This document shows positions 45,560 through 58,277 of a stretch of DNA of 64,000 nt, piece after piece. Below the pieces are notes generated by a model that was given only the letters and a program-made list of their open reading frames with translations, was not told where the DNA came from and made no database searches. Position numbers and translations under genes: made by a program. Numbering within the stretch: the first letter of the stretch is position 1; each line of letters begins with the position of its first letter. This DNA is from Nageia nagi (taxonomy: Eukaryota; Pinophyta): the NCBI GenBank assembly GCA_050084985.1, contig JBITNC010000001.1:78120001-78184000 (forward strand), in the 5' to 3' direction.

Positions 45560-46470
45560 CCATTATCAAATGTATAGGTCCATCTTCCCTAGTAGTATTA
45601 TCATCCATTCTAATGGCCTTTTGATCAATGAAATCATGAATAATATGTCTTAAATTCCTACAATTTCATGTTAGATGTCTAGGTACCATATGATAATTGC
45701 AAAATTCTTTATTTCTAAAATTCTTAGGCATTCCATTAGGAAATTTAGGTTCAATAATGGGTGGAATATCAATAAGATATTCTTTGATTAAAATATTAAA
45801 AATGTTATCAACAATATTAGTTAATGGTATAAACTTTGTTTTAGTTTTATTGTTAAGTTGCCTTTTTTTGTCTAACATTTTCATTTCAATTTTCTTACCA
45901 TTTTCAAGGGTTTGAATTTTCTTTTCATATGTTGGAGTATTAATACACATAGCATATAAATTTTTAATACAAGCCTCTTTTTTAATAAAAATCCATCATT
46001 TCACCTAATTTAATATCATGATTAGAGATAACCAAAAGCTTGTACATAGGTAATAAAGCATTTGCAAATGTGTCTTTCAAATCTTGCTCAAGAATAGTAA
46101 TTTTATTAGCAGTATGTTTCCATACTTTCATAAAATCATGTATAGATTGATTAGGGAATTGCTTATTTTTTCACAAATATTTGAAATGAACCTTTTCAAC
46201 AATATTATATTTGAAATACTATAAAAAATGATGAACCAAATCCTCATATTTATCAATTCTCTTTTTAGTAAGCAAAAAATGCCATTTTAATGCATCATCT
46301 TACAAACTATGCGAAAATAATTTATCAAGAAGATCCCTATCATACATATATTCCATAACTTGTTAAAATTTTCTAACATGCATCTTAGGATCTTGTAAAC
46401 CATCAAATTTTCTAAATTTAATACTCCTTTTCCAAGTAATCACTTTAGAAATAATTCTATCTATCAAAGG
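45560..46470 (-). pseudogene. Gag fossil of E2
   Basis: Minus strand. Core at about 46040-46420: KFDGLQDPKMHVRKF, then DRDLLDKLFSHSL, a stop, DDALKWHFLLTKKRIDKYED and NQSIHDFMKVWKHTANKITI, the Retrotrans_gag pattern. The finger is FCNYHMVPRHLT, a stop and NCRNLRHIIHD at 45640-45720 (C-x2-H-x4-H-x4-C type). A 94-codon open stretch (45666-45950) covers the linker and first half of the finger. Broken by several stops and shifts. Confidence 0.8.
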
Positions 46471-46499
46471 TATTTTCAAACAAAACAAGAAATCATCAT

Positions 46500-47600
46500 C
46501 ACCCTCATGAAGTGAATCATTTTCTAATTTCTTTATTCATTTTTAGTTGAAGCAAAAATAGGGGATGCTTGGTTAGGACTATTAACTATTGGGGTGTTTG
46601 AGGGATTTGAGGTGGAACATTTGCTTTTCTAAGTTTATTCTCTTTAAGCATAACAAATGGACCTATTCTACTCATTTTTTTATGTTCAATTTTGTCAACA
46701 AGTTTTACTAAAAATTTTATTTGTTTATAAAAAGGATCCAAATGAAAAGGAATAGTCTCTTATTTATCATTAATAATTTCAAATTTAATATTGTGCTCTT
46801 CTAATGTCCAATCATGATGTTTCTTATAAGCATAATCAATAATCTTTACAATTTATTTCTTTAACTTATCGTTAGGTTTATCATCTTGTATGATGGCCTT
46901 ACCTTTAGAAAATGTACCTCCTATGAAGTGATTAGGTTTTAAGATGAGGTGTTCATAATCATCATCTTCATCCTCTATACCACTATATTCAATAACTCTC
47001 TTACTTTGAGGTTGTATAATATCATCATTTACCTCAGGAGGAGTTTCCTTATTGACCTCATTTATGCCATTAATAGCATGTTCATAAGAAGATACACTGT
47101 TAGTGACATCTATATTAATGGAAGGAGCCCTTTTTAGTGTAGATCCTACATTCTCATATGAAAATAAACTATCTAAAAATTCTGAGTCTATATAGTTTTC
47201 CTCTAAGAGATCATAATTTGTTAAAATATTAATAATAGTTTCAACATTATGAGTAAGAAAATATTTTAACCTTTTTCTATCTAAGAAAATATTTTAACCT
47301 TTTTCTATCAGATAACACTTCCTGTATAGATCTAACATGAATAGGAATTCTATATAATTTAGGAATTTCATCATTACTCTCATCAAAATTGTGACTATTC
47401 AAGCTTACACTTTCAAAATTTGATTGATCATCATTAGGAATAAATCTACTGGGAGTTTCATTGATAATATCTATTTTCTTGCTAGAGCTTGTAGACTCAA
47501 TATCATTATGAGCATCAAGATGAGGTTCTTGTAGAGGTAGGTAAGGATTATGCCTAACACTTCTCCAAATATCATTTAAATGAACCTTCCCTTTAGACAT
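46500..47600 (-). pseudogene. Upstream coding fossil of E2 (before gag)
   Basis: The clearest piece is 47277-47600, starting MSKGKVHLNDIWRSVRHNPY, hydrophilic and Ser/Asn/Asp-rich. Like in E1 it lies between primer site and gag core. A short direct repeat (ACCTTTTTCTATC at 47269 and 47297) duplicates 28 bases at its end. Confidence 0.45.
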
Positions 47601-47779
47601 CTTAGCATTTTCTACATTAGATCCATATTTTGAACATATGTAGAGTAAACCCTAGTTTTACAATTTTCTCTAGCTATTATCCAAAGAGCTTCAAGTAGGG
47701 GGATAGATAATAATGAAAATAGATTCATGAATTTTTATAAGGATGTCCTAGGTGTGTAAGAATGTTGGGTTCACCAAAA

Positions 47780-48510
47780 TGTATACTAAAAAATGTGTAA
47801 TTAATGAATAAATACACAAATAAATAAATAGTCTATGAGTACAATGATAAGCAACTCTATATCATATTATAACAAATATACATGAATATATAAAACTTGA
47901 TACAAAGTGATACAAGTATCAAATATGTGTTCAATATTTAAGAGTATAACAAACATTATTCTTCATATGATTGTGATTGGAATTTAGATGATCTTGCAAT
48001 CAATATTCTATAAAATAGCACCATGAGTCATTCCTCAAAATCTGGACCTCCCAATCTAGAAGGTGCAAGTCATTGGCTATGTAGAAGTGGTACACCATTG
48101 ATGATGTTGAATTTGTAGCTCCATATGTCATGCAAGAGAGAGATAGTAGAGCTTAGAGAGGATAACAAATTATCAAGATAGGTGGTGTGAAGAGATATTA
48201 TAAGTTTGATATTAGGGATAACCACCTATTAGAGAGATCTAATAGGGATGTCAACCTTCACTTCCCATATTTATAACCTACAAGGAATAAAAATGGAGTG
48301 AAAGATTACATATATCAATAATAATAATATTTTCTATATTTAAGATAATTTAAAATATAAACCATGGAATATGATATTACATTGGCCCTAGCACATGGTA
48401 TTGCATTATAGTAGCACTTTATCTTGATTTATACATTATTGCTAATTAATTATTTAATGAATATAAATATGATTTGTTAAATAAATAATAGATAATTTTA
48501 AGTCATTTAA
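47780..48510 (-). repeat. 5' LTR of E2
   Basis: TGTATACTAAA ... AAGTCATTTAA; the outer terminus has decayed. Partner of 38872-39608. The inner minus-strand neighbour TGGTGAACCCAACATTC is the best preserved primer site of this group. Confidence 0.8.
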
Positions 48511-48511
48511 A

Positions 48512-48944
48512 AATTTAAGAGAACCAAGAGATACAAATTCTTCTCGCAAGTTTTAGAATACAATCAAAGCTTACAAATGCCAAAATTAGACCTATGAAGG
48601 CTTAAACATTATTTTGTTAAAAAACCCTTTTTGCAAGGTAATGGATCGAAATAAATTTGTGATTTGTAATAATTTAAGGTATACTCAAAAGTAATAAAAA
48701 AATTTTATTTGTACCATGTCTTATCTTGTTTGCTAGTACGGAAATATGTAATTCATAATCTTCAAGCATAGTAGGCCAATAATAACCTAGTTTGAGCAAT
48801 CTTTGATTAATCAATTTAGCACTAAATGAACTTCACATTACCCATCAAGGGCTTGGTAAAGAGACATTTATAATTCATGTATTATTAAAAATCTAAGAAG
48901 AGCACCATCATAAGATCATATATACAATAAATCACCAATAATAA
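48512..48944 (-). pseudogene. Integrase N-terminal part of fossil E4 (left piece)
   Basis: Minus strand: SYDGALLRF, then, after shifts, LLKLGYYWPTMLEDYELH, the hallmark of the zinc-binding N-terminal region of gypsy integrases; a LHPITLQ-like word follows before E2 cuts it. The frame joins that at 58283 when E3 is removed: ...LATKCV on the right and IGDLLYI on the left of the insertion. Confidence 0.7.
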
Positions 48945-49760
48945 TGTTGATATGTATTTTGGTACACCTAGGTTTTTGGGCTAAATTAACTAAATACACA
49001 TAAACATTTAAGTATGTAATATCTAATCCAATTAACTCAAATTAAAAATACATAAATAATGGGAAATAGTAGAAGTATTATAATGTAGTAACTAAATTAC
49101 AAATTACATTGATGTCAAGATGTAAAATGAATGCATGCACTGAAGAGAAAGGAATTGAGTGTAAGATAAATACCTATGGATCCTTACTTGTGTTATAGTC
49201 AAAGATATACAAAATAAACTTATTAGAAAGAGATGATTTTACTTTATTAACCCTAAGGCCAACTACATAAGGAATACTAGTGTGGGTGATAGTCTCCTAG
49301 AACTCAGTGTGGGTGCAAACTTCAATGCAATTGCTAATGTTTTGATAGAATGAGGCTTGCCAATAAGGATAGATGATAATAAATATATTAACAAGTTGAA
49401 CCAAGCATATGATCATGAATATAGATGATAGATATTCATTCAAGTGGTAGTAAGATTATTGTATCAATAGGTGGTATTTAAAAACATCCAAAAGTAGGGT
49501 ATTGACTATCAAGATGTAATCTTGACATGCTTTCCTTAGGTTAGAGATACTTACATTTATATTAAGCATGATATCACCATTTTACCTCTCAAATATAGGT
49601 TGAATTCATTTTGATGTACCTAACATAAAAATAAGAACACAACTTAAGAAACATGTGATAATAAGGTAAATTATGACTAAAATATGATTATGATTAAATA
49701 TGTATGTAAATTTATAACTAAGTGGGATCATGTTAAGGGGAATAATTTAAGGTGTCAACA
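48945..49760 (-). repeat. 3' LTR of E3
   Basis: TGTTGATATG ... GGTGTCAACA; TG...CA ends intact. Confidence 0.85.
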
Positions 49761-50138
49761 AATGCTTCCATTTTTAATTATAATGAAATTAAATCTTTAA
49801 ATGACATTATTCTTGCAAAGGAAGTAAAGGTAAAGAGAAAAAAATTTGATACTTTTGTTGTTTAGTTGTAGGATTGTTGAATCATCAAGGATTGATGATG
49901 TATATTACCTCCTATTTTCCTTTGGTTATGAGATGTAATAGCTTGCACATAGTAGACTCAACCAAGAGCAAATACTAAAACCTAAAAATGAGAGGCACAC
50001 ACTTCCAAGAACATATGTGATTATTAACTCATAAAAGTTATAGCAACAATAATAAGAATAAACATCATTGTATTTCATCGTAATTGATATAGCAATAATA
50101 TGCATACATCATATTGAGAACATCATAAACAATTACAT

Positions 50139-50390
50139 GGTGATGGTTAGTTGATATCCAACCAAGAAAGATGATTCAAATATATGATTGGTTTGAGTAT
50201 TTCCCAATCATGTATGTGATATGTTATTTATCATCATGAGGTACATGCCCCATTCTTAGATATAGAAATGATATATTGGCATCATCATGAGGTACATGAC
50301 CCATTCTTAGGTGTGATTTAAATGTGATGGTTAGTTAATACCCAACCAAAAAAGGTGAATCCATAATGATTGGTTTAAATATTTCCCAAT
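50139..50390. repeat. 177-bp partial duplication in the 3' part of E3
   Basis: GATGGTTAGTTGATATCCAA at 50139 recurs as GATGGTTAGTTAATACCCAA at about 50316; between them CATCATGAGGTACATG occurs twice, about 50 bases apart. Confidence 0.7.
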
Positions 50391-51707
50391 CATGCATATA
50401 ATTAAATGTAAAGTATACATAATGATAGAAATACTTGATGTATCTTACCCACTATGTTGATTTGTGTTGATTTAGCCTGATTATGCCTTTGTATCATAGC
50501 ATTTACACTAGCTTTAGTGTTGGTGTTAGAAAAAGTGCATTGTATGTTGGGTTGTTGTAATTGCATTATGTAAGATGACTTATGAATCTAAAAATAATAT
50601 TTTCATACTTGATAAATGTTGATAGAGTGCTCAATTTTGTGATGAAAAAGTTGGACCCAAGAATGAATGTGTAGGGAACTCATTGTTCTTCAATTGGATG
50701 ATTGTTCATTCTTGCAAAAATTGCATTTTATAATAAATTTTAATTCTATATTAATTTTTATACCACATTCAATTATAGGGTTTATGGTTTACAAGGTGAG
50801 GAAATAGATGTTAAGGAATGGTAGCACGGGTGCTAGTGGCTAGCATAGTGCTAATATCATTGAAAAGATTAAGGTACATAATGAATTTAGTTTTCACATT
50901 TTATGGTAATAAGATTAGTTGAAATGATAAGAGTAAAATTCATATTTTGACAAGACTAGGGATACAAGGTGGCCATAATTTGTCATTTTCCTTGTTAATT
51001 ATGTCCTAATTTAGATTTGAAATAGGCTAAATTAGGATTTATTTTCCTAGTCACTATTTGCTATTTAAAACTCTAGTATAGGAGGAGAGGGTGATCATAG
51101 TACAAGATTTGAGTGCTTTGGGTTGATTGCATTATGAGATAAGTAATTTCATGTGTATTTGATTGACTTAGGTTAGTTTTTGGTATTTTTGGAAAAAATT
51201 TTGACCTATTTTTTAGTTGAAGGATGAAGATTATAGATTAGGATAACCATAAAGCTTACTTACTCCATCACAACTAGGTTTTCACAAATGTGATAGGTTT
51301 TTAGAGCCTTTGTTTTGTGAATTATAGTATAATTTATAAACTAAGGTGTGAAATAGGCAAAATCTATTGGATACCTAGGGATAGGTTTTTGTGCTTAGGG
51401 TTTCTATGAATTTGTTTTTAGTGGTTGTGTTTAGGTGCTAAAATATATTTTTAGAGGATAGCAAGGGTAGTAATAGTTTGGCCCAAAATTTTGAAAAAAG
51501 TGATCATAGAAGGCCCAACATGGATGCTAGCATGAATGCCAATGCTAGAATGGTAGAGAATTGTCAAGGTGAGGGAAATGTGGTTCCAATCATGATTTTT
51601 GTTAATTTATGCTAGAAATAATATTTTTTCATTATTATTTAAATGAATTTGCAAGAGAATAAATACATATATTTATTTATTTGTGGTTGTAGTGTCACCA
51701 ATTCTTC

Positions 51708-53129
51708 ATGGAACCCAAGTCCATGTCCCACACTTGAAAGAAATTCTTAGTGTTGCAAGATAAGCTTATTGATGATGAGGTTGGTGTATTGAGATATTTA
51801 GGTATGGGGTACCTTCTTCATCCTCCATATGTGTGGATTGATAAAGAATTACTTACAACCTTGATGAAGAGGTGATCTAAGAGGACCAACACCTTTTACC
51901 TACCCACCAAAGAGATCACCATCATTTTAGAGGACATACATAAGATTCTATGGGTTCTTGTTAAAGGGAATCCCATTTACTTTGAGGAGAGGATTGATGA
52001 TGTATAATGTAAGGCTACTATAAAATGGTTAATTGGACTAAAGGAGTATCACTAGGGAAAGAAGGATGCCTACCTTCATTTTTCTTTCAAAGGAAAGATG
52101 AAGAGGTTCAAGAGAGTGTGATTGATTATGGCTGCATGCATTGATAACATCATATATCTAGATAAGAATCATAAGGTTTTCCCACTTGGATTGGTACATG
52201 TAGTGTACCAGATGACTCAAGGTAATTGATATGCCTAGGCTTCTTATATCATAGTATAAATTTATCATGACTTGTACAATTTTCTTATGGTGAAAAAGAG
52301 CGAGAATAGGGTAACAAATTCATTTATGCTTTAGTGTTGGGCCTACAAGCATATTATGATGGTTTGGCTGAGAGAGCTTCCTATGCATAGCATAGCTCTT
52401 GATCATCCCACTTGGTATTGTGGGCTAGGAAAAGGAAGATTACATGGGTCCACAAGATTATGGGTGCATACTATAAAGTATGTTACCATGCAAGTTTTAG
52501 TTTTTGGTTTAGTTTTACATGCTAAGAAAGGATTTTGACATATGATTTTGACTTTGTAAGAGATGTTATTTATAAGCCCTACACAAGTTTTCCATAGTGG
52601 ATAAATGAGCTATAAGATGAGTTGGATTAGCAATGGATACTTTGCTACTTGTAGATAAGAAAGATCTTTATTAAGCCCGATGAAGAGATAATTCAATAAA
52701 AGATAACACATCCCTCAAGATTGCAATTTTATGGTATGGATGGGGATATATAAGGCCCATGATCCTAATCTATTTAAGAATACTCGTAAGTGGAAAGAGA
52801 AGTGGAGCCCTCCATAAGATCATGGGTTGAGGAGTGATTTAGATGATTAGGGAGATGAGAAACCAGAAGAGCCTTAATTCAACTAGGACTACTTGACATG
52901 GTGGGTTGGATCAAGACCAAATACACTTAGTTTATATGGCTTGGAGTGATTGGTAGAGGTAGCAAAAGGTGATATGGATGTGGAGGAGGAAGAGGAAGGT
53001 GATGATGAAAAGGAAGAATAATAAGATGTATATATGGAGGATCAATCATAGTAGGAGGAGTAGGTTGTTGGTATGTGCCCATTGGGATTCCCATTACGGA
53101 GACCCAATAGTAACTTGAAAATGAATTGA
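51708..53129 (+). pseudogene. PMD gene fossil C4, PMD exon (in E3, antisense)
   Basis: ATG at 51708 (MEPKSMSHT). Best preserved PMD of the window: LLTTLMKR, stop, SKRTNTFYLPTKEITIILED (51855-51935), then NNIIYLDKNHKVFPLGL-like words (52140-52200) and WLRELPMHSIALDHPTWYCG (52360-52420). Acidic tail (about 52970-53050) and donor GTAAGT at 53130. A candidate extra intron lies before it: CAAG then GTGAGG at about 51574 and TTGTGGTTGTAG at about 51691, so a 5' exon (about 51465-51573) is possible. Confidence 0.65.
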
Positions 53130-53216
53130 GTAAGTATGCATATTTATGTACTTTCAAGCTAGTACTTTTGTAAAATAATATACAATTAACATATTTCCTT
53201 TGTTTTGGTTTTATAG
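53130..53216 (+). other. Spliceosomal-type intron in C4
   Basis: ATTGA then GTAAGTATGC as donor, and TTTGGTTTTATAG as acceptor; 87 bases. Confidence 0.7.
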
Positions 53217-53620
53217 ATCAAACTAAGTTGGATCTAGAGTTAGATAAGGTGGTAAGGTAATAAGTTGAGGATACACTAGCAATCCTAAAGGAGGAGGTTG
53301 CCACCAAGAATAGAGAGATCTATGGACTAAAGGTTAGGTTAATAGCCTTAGAGAAGACTATGGAGACTTCATAAAAGATTTATGAGGCTTCTAATGATAA
53401 CAACTTCCTTGGTATGATGGAACAAGTGCTAGAATATAATAAGAAGATTGAAGACTTGACCAATGAGAAGAGACACTTTTAGCCATAGCTTGTGGCTCTA
53501 TAAGAAAAAAAAGGGATAAAGAGGCCTAGTTTGAGTATGAGTACTTCTAGATAGAAGAGCTTTACGAGTGCTAGGAAACATCATGGTACCACTAGTAGTG
53601 TTATCATAGGAAATTGATAT
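53217..53620 (+). pseudogene. PMD gene fossil C4, coiled-coil exon
   Basis: Begins DQTKLDLELDKVVR and continues TLAILKEEVATKNREIYGLK, then VRLIALEKTMETS and EYNKKIEDLTNEKRH: a long heptad-rich helix. Ends with a Ser/Thr-rich tail (SFTSARKHHGTTSS). Four or five stops, mostly at likely Gln codons. Confidence 0.65.
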
Positions 53621-54779
53621 GTACTTGGTTGAATGGATGGATATGGTTGATTATAAACATAATGTATCATCCCTTTTTAATTAATATGTGTTATGGAATG
53701 GCTATTGATTTGAGTTTTTAAGATATTATTTTATTTTAAAGTTGTTAAATGTTAAGATAATGTAAGTTATATGATTAATTATATATTATTATAGATGATT
53801 TGCTAATTAAATAGAACAAATAATGTGCTAAGGGACTTGAATATTAAAAAAATGTAGGCACTGGTATTTTTGAGGAAATAAAGGATTTAGTTTTGATTTA
53901 ATAGATCATGATGATGGGTAGGGTCATAAATTTATATTTTAAAAACCTAAAATCTAGGTCCTATTAGGACTATGTCCATGGTTATTTTAATGAAAAATGG
54001 ACCTTAATGATAAAAATTGAATTAAGAGAAAATGTTATAGTGAAATTATGTTTAAATAATTGACATGATTGGTAAGTGATGAAAAAGTTTTGATTGTGCT
54101 AAAAAAATTAGAAAGAAAACTAGTATAGATGTTAGCTCAAAAAATAGGAAATGGCCCTAGCTATAGCCTCTTTATCACCAATTTAACCTCCCCTAAAATT
54201 TTGGACCAGAACAAAATAGGAAAGGTTGAAAAAAATACAAAGTAAAAGTTATCAAAAGGTACCTAGCTAAGTTTTTCTTGGTAAATTGCAAGGATACATG
54301 TCAAGGTATTAGAGATGACCACTAAGATGCTATGGGTGACCTCAAGGAACTAATTATTTTTGGATATTATTAAAGAAACTAGCACACATGCTAATTTTAA
54401 CATTTGCATTGGGTGACAAAGGGATATGGGGGATTGATTCTTGGTATTTGGTGGCATTTGGATAATGCCCCTAGTATGGTTAAGGTAAAGGATAAGCATA
54501 TTGCATCATAGTACAAATGTGGGATTATAGTATATGTTTAAATACAAAATAAAAATAAAGATACTTATACTATTGCTATATATTAAAAGAACTATAAATG
54601 ACAAGATCAAAAGCAACATATGTATATTTTCATCATGTCAAGGAAAGATTACTCATAATGTTGACACCCATGTTTGATGATTTAGCCTTGATGAAATTTA
54701 GAAATGGATTGCTGAGTATTCCATGTTCTTGTTCTTCTCATATTAAGGATATCATAATTTCTTTGGTTGATCATCTAAT
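53621..54779. other. Convergent spacer of E3
   Basis: AT-rich, no gene seen; between the tails of the PMD gene and gag. Confidence 0.45.
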
Positions 54780-56050
54780 CTAGGTTTCAAAAAAAACATC
54801 TTCTTTTGATCAATCAAATCCTAAATCTTATTGAGCAAAGTCATATAGTATTTTGTCGCATGTCCTCATTGTTGATGATATTCATATAACTCTTCTGATT
54901 TACACTCTTTTGGAACTTCTCCTATAAAGGATGGTTGAGATATAGGCTTAGGTGGTGGAACCAATAGTTTTCTCTTGATTGCAGGCCTTATGACTTCATC
55001 AATATCATCATGTTTATGTGTGAATTTCCATTAGGAAATTTTTACCATTCTATGTATACTGACTTCTCATCTTTGTCAACCTTTCTAACTTTATTTACTT
55101 CTACTATTTGTTGTTGTAGTAATTCCACTTTGGCTACTATTTATGCTTCTTAGGATTGCTCCTTTTTGTATTGATGTTGAGGTTGTGAAGATCACTTATC
55201 TCTTTTTTACTTTGATATGGTTTCTATTGTACATATCTAATGTTAAACCTTTCTATTTCTAGTAATGCCTATATAAACTCATCAAGTGTTAACTTATATA
55301 GTTAAAATATTTTATCATATAATTCAATTTAAGAGCATTAATGAATGCTAGGATATTCATATTATCATTTGCATGAAGTTGACTAGCATTTTTTGTCCAA
55401 AATCTAATAAATTTCTCAATGGACTATCCTTATATTTTCTTTAGCTTCATCAAATCACTAAATGCAACCTTTTTTGAAATGTGAATATGATAATGATCAT
55501 AAATATAGTCTTCAATTATGCAAAATTGTTAATGCTAGCATGTAGTAACTTGCTAAAATATTCCATGACTTCTCCTTTTAGAGATAAAGGAAATAACTTT
55601 GCATGCAAGTCCTCATCCATAGTGACTAAAGAAATTTCATTGAAAAACATACATATGTGAATATAAGGATTAGTAGTACCATCAAATTTTGTAAAACTTC
55701 AAATATTTTACTAGAATGTAATATGGTGGATCTAATTCTCACACACAAGGTATTATTGTCTTCATTTAGCCAAGGATCTAGACCTTTGGCTATTTCCAAG
55801 ACTTATTGTTGTAGATACTCAAATCATTTTGGAGCTATCATTAGCAAATCTTTTTTTGAGGTTGATATTGTTTTGACTTATGGAATATTTTCTATTGTAT
55901 TTTCCAATTGCTTTCCAAAAATGTTTCCTTTTTCAAATGTTGGTAATTACTATCTAAGTTTGAAGACTTCAAAAGCTCTTATTTTATCATTTCTATTACA
56001 AATGATATTATGCAAAGTTGATGAAACTAACCACTCTCTATCACAATGAG
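54780..56050 (-). pseudogene. Gag fossil of E3
   Basis: Minus strand. MDEDLHAKLFPLSLKGEVME then YFSKLLHASINNF (about 55500-55625) is the gag core; just before it a shifted frame shows KIFEVP and a TNPYIHI-like word. The finger ELYEYHQQ, stop, GHATKYYMTLLNKI lies at about 54830-54905 with its first Cys lost. Dead by many stops. Confidence 0.75.
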
Positions 56051-57480
56051 GCATCAATATCATGTACTCCCTATTGCATTTTAGTAATTCTACATATTTG
56101 ATATTATTCTCTTCTTGATTCCATCCAAAAATGGGCTTTATGCCTTGAGTAAGTAATCTATCAACCTCTTCTTCCTGATATCTTCACTCTTTTATGCTAG
56201 TACAATGGGTTGGTTGCTTATTTTTGAGCTAAAATAATCCTATCCTATTCTTGTAATCATTTTGAACTTTTTGAAGGAACACTAATAATATGATATCTTC
56301 TTTGGTATACTCATATTTGTAATTGCAATCTCATCTATTGAATGAAGAAATTTGGATATGATCCTATTATATTCCTATAACCAATCTACATATGGTGTAT
56401 CAACCTTTGCTATAATTTTGTTGATTTCTTCATACCTTGCAAGATATTCTTGCTCACACTATTCTTCAATGAACATATTTGTATCCTCATCAAATTCTAT
56501 AACCTATTCATCTTATTTATTATATTCAACTTGTATAGCTATACCATCAATATTGGTTACTAGGATTAAGTCATCAACATGAGCTTCTTGATGAAGAAAA
56601 TCTTTCAATGTGGTTTATTGAGTAAGTTTCTCATTGATGTTATAGATTAGGCTAATAAGCTCTTACTAATTTCCTTGGTCTACATCTATCACAAAGACTA
56701 ATAGAGGAACTAGAACTATTGTTTCTACCTAAGGCTCAATGTCCATACTAGGGATAACATTGATGCTGATATGATCATCCACACTAGCATATGGAAGGAT
56801 AAATGGTGAAAAATCACTAGACTTATTTATGAAGAATCCTAAATTCATATCATTAGGAGGTATATTCTCCTTGTACTTATTACTATGCCATAATTTACAT
56901 TTCTTCATCTTCAAGCATATTAACTATATAAGATTTCTCCTCAACTAGCAATCCATTGAGAAGCTTAATGAACTTGTTCTTATTTTATTTGGAAATCTTA
57001 ACTTTCTTGAATACTTCATTATCACTCAATCATGCAATTATCTCTTTTTTAGTTGCAAAAGGAGGTTGTTGATTTGGTGGATTCTAATATATGATTTTAT
57101 TGAATGAACCCTTTGATTTACTATTTTTGTTGAACTATCAAAGCTTTCTAAAATACTCTCCTTGTCTAAGGTATTATCACTAGAATCTTTGGTTATTTTT
57201 ACTTGTAAATAAGTAATGGTTTTTTGGTGTGAATTTTCTCACTTTGTTGTTGAACCATATTTGCTCTACCAAGTCTTCTACTTTTTAGAGTTTTCTTAGC
57301 TAAAGAGTTTGTATTAAGATGTTCATTTTCATTACTATTAACAAAAATGCCTTAGGAATAAATGTGTAAACAAAACCCTTAATAGGTTTGATATTATTAT
57401 AAAGTTATAGGTTTGAAATTAACTTTTATTATAACCCTAATTAAGAGAAATAAAAACCCATAAATAGGTGGGTGCTAATA
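56051..57480 (-). pseudogene. Upstream part of E3 before gag
   Basis: Minus-strand fragments such as 56729-56914 (MKMKKCKLWHSNKYKENIPP) are hydrophilic and may correspond to the pre-gag frames of E1 and E2. No family recognised. The stretch ends at the primer-site region beside the 5' LTR. Confidence 0.35.
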
Positions 57481-58277
57481 TGTTGATATGTGTTTTGGTA
57501 CACCTAGGGTTTTGGCCTAAATTAACTAAATACACATAAATATTTAAGTATGTAATATCTAAGCTAATTGATTAAAATTAAATATACATGAATAATAGAA
57601 ATAACAAAATTATTGTAGTGCAATAACAAAATTATGAATTACATTGATGTCAAGATGTAAAATGAATGTATGCACTAAAGACAAAGGAATCAAGTGTAAG
57701 TTAAATACCTATGGATCCTTACCTATGTCATAGTCAAGGATATGCAAGATGAACTTGTCAAAAAGGGATGATCTCACTATCTGAACCCCAAGGCCAACCA
57801 TAGAAGGAATACCAAAATGGATGTTAATCTTTTAGAACTCAATGTGGGTACAAACTTTAAAGTGGATGCTAACATTTTGATAGAATTAGACTCATCAACA
57901 AGTATCAATTAAAATAGATATAACAATAAGTTAAACTGAGCATATGATCATAAATATTGATGACATATATTCACTCGAGTGATAACAAGATTTTAGTATC
58001 AATAGGTGGTATTTGGAAATAACTAAGAGTAGGGTGCTAGATATCGAGATGTAATCTTGATATGCTTTCCCTAGGTTAAAGATAGTTGCATTTATATCAA
58101 GCATGATATTACCATTTGACTCCTTAAATATAGGTTGAAGTTTTTCTAATGTACCTAACATAAAATAAGAACACAACCTAATAAATATGTGATAATAAGA
58201 TAAAATATGATTAAATATGTATGTAGTGTTGCACTTAAGTGGGACTGTGTTAAGGATACCACTTTTAGGTGTTAATA
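57481..58277 (-). repeat. 5' LTR of E3
   Basis: TGTTGATATG ... GTGTTAATA; terminal CA mutated to TA. Partner of 48945-49760. Confidence 0.85.

Larger units (their letters stand above)
38872..48510 (-). mobile_element. LTR element E2: gag plus antisense PMD gene, no pol
   Basis: Direct repeats 38872-39608 (737 bp) and 47780-48510 (about 731 bp). Minus orientation: the right LTR is followed inward, on the minus strand, by TTTTGGTGAACCCAACATTC (primer-site region), and the left LTR is preceded by CCAAAGAGGGGCAAAA (polypurine tract, 39609-39624). The flanks AAATG and AAATT are at best a mutated target duplication. Layout equals E1: minus-strand gag near the 5' LTR, plus-strand PMD plus coiled-coil gene toward the 3' LTR, no pol motif in 8.2 kb. 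Confidence 0.8.
48945..58277 (-). mobile_element. LTR element E3: gag plus antisense PMD gene, no pol
   Basis: Direct repeats 48945-49760 (816 bp) and 57481-58277 (797 bp), flanked by a perfect 5-bp duplication AATAA (48940-48944, 58278-58282). Minus orientation: inside the left LTR the minus strand ends AAAATGGAAGCATT (polypurine-like), inside the right LTR it starts TATTAGCACCCACC (decayed TTGGCACCCACC-like primer site, different from E1/E2). It carries a plus-strand PMD plus coiled-coil gene and a minus-strand gag, as in E1 and E2. It split the integrase of E4. Confidence 0.87.

Noticed and set aside
38872-48510. AAATG / AAATT as target duplication of E2
   Set aside because: One mismatch in AT-rich DNA and an uncertain right LTR border; too weak to count as evidence.
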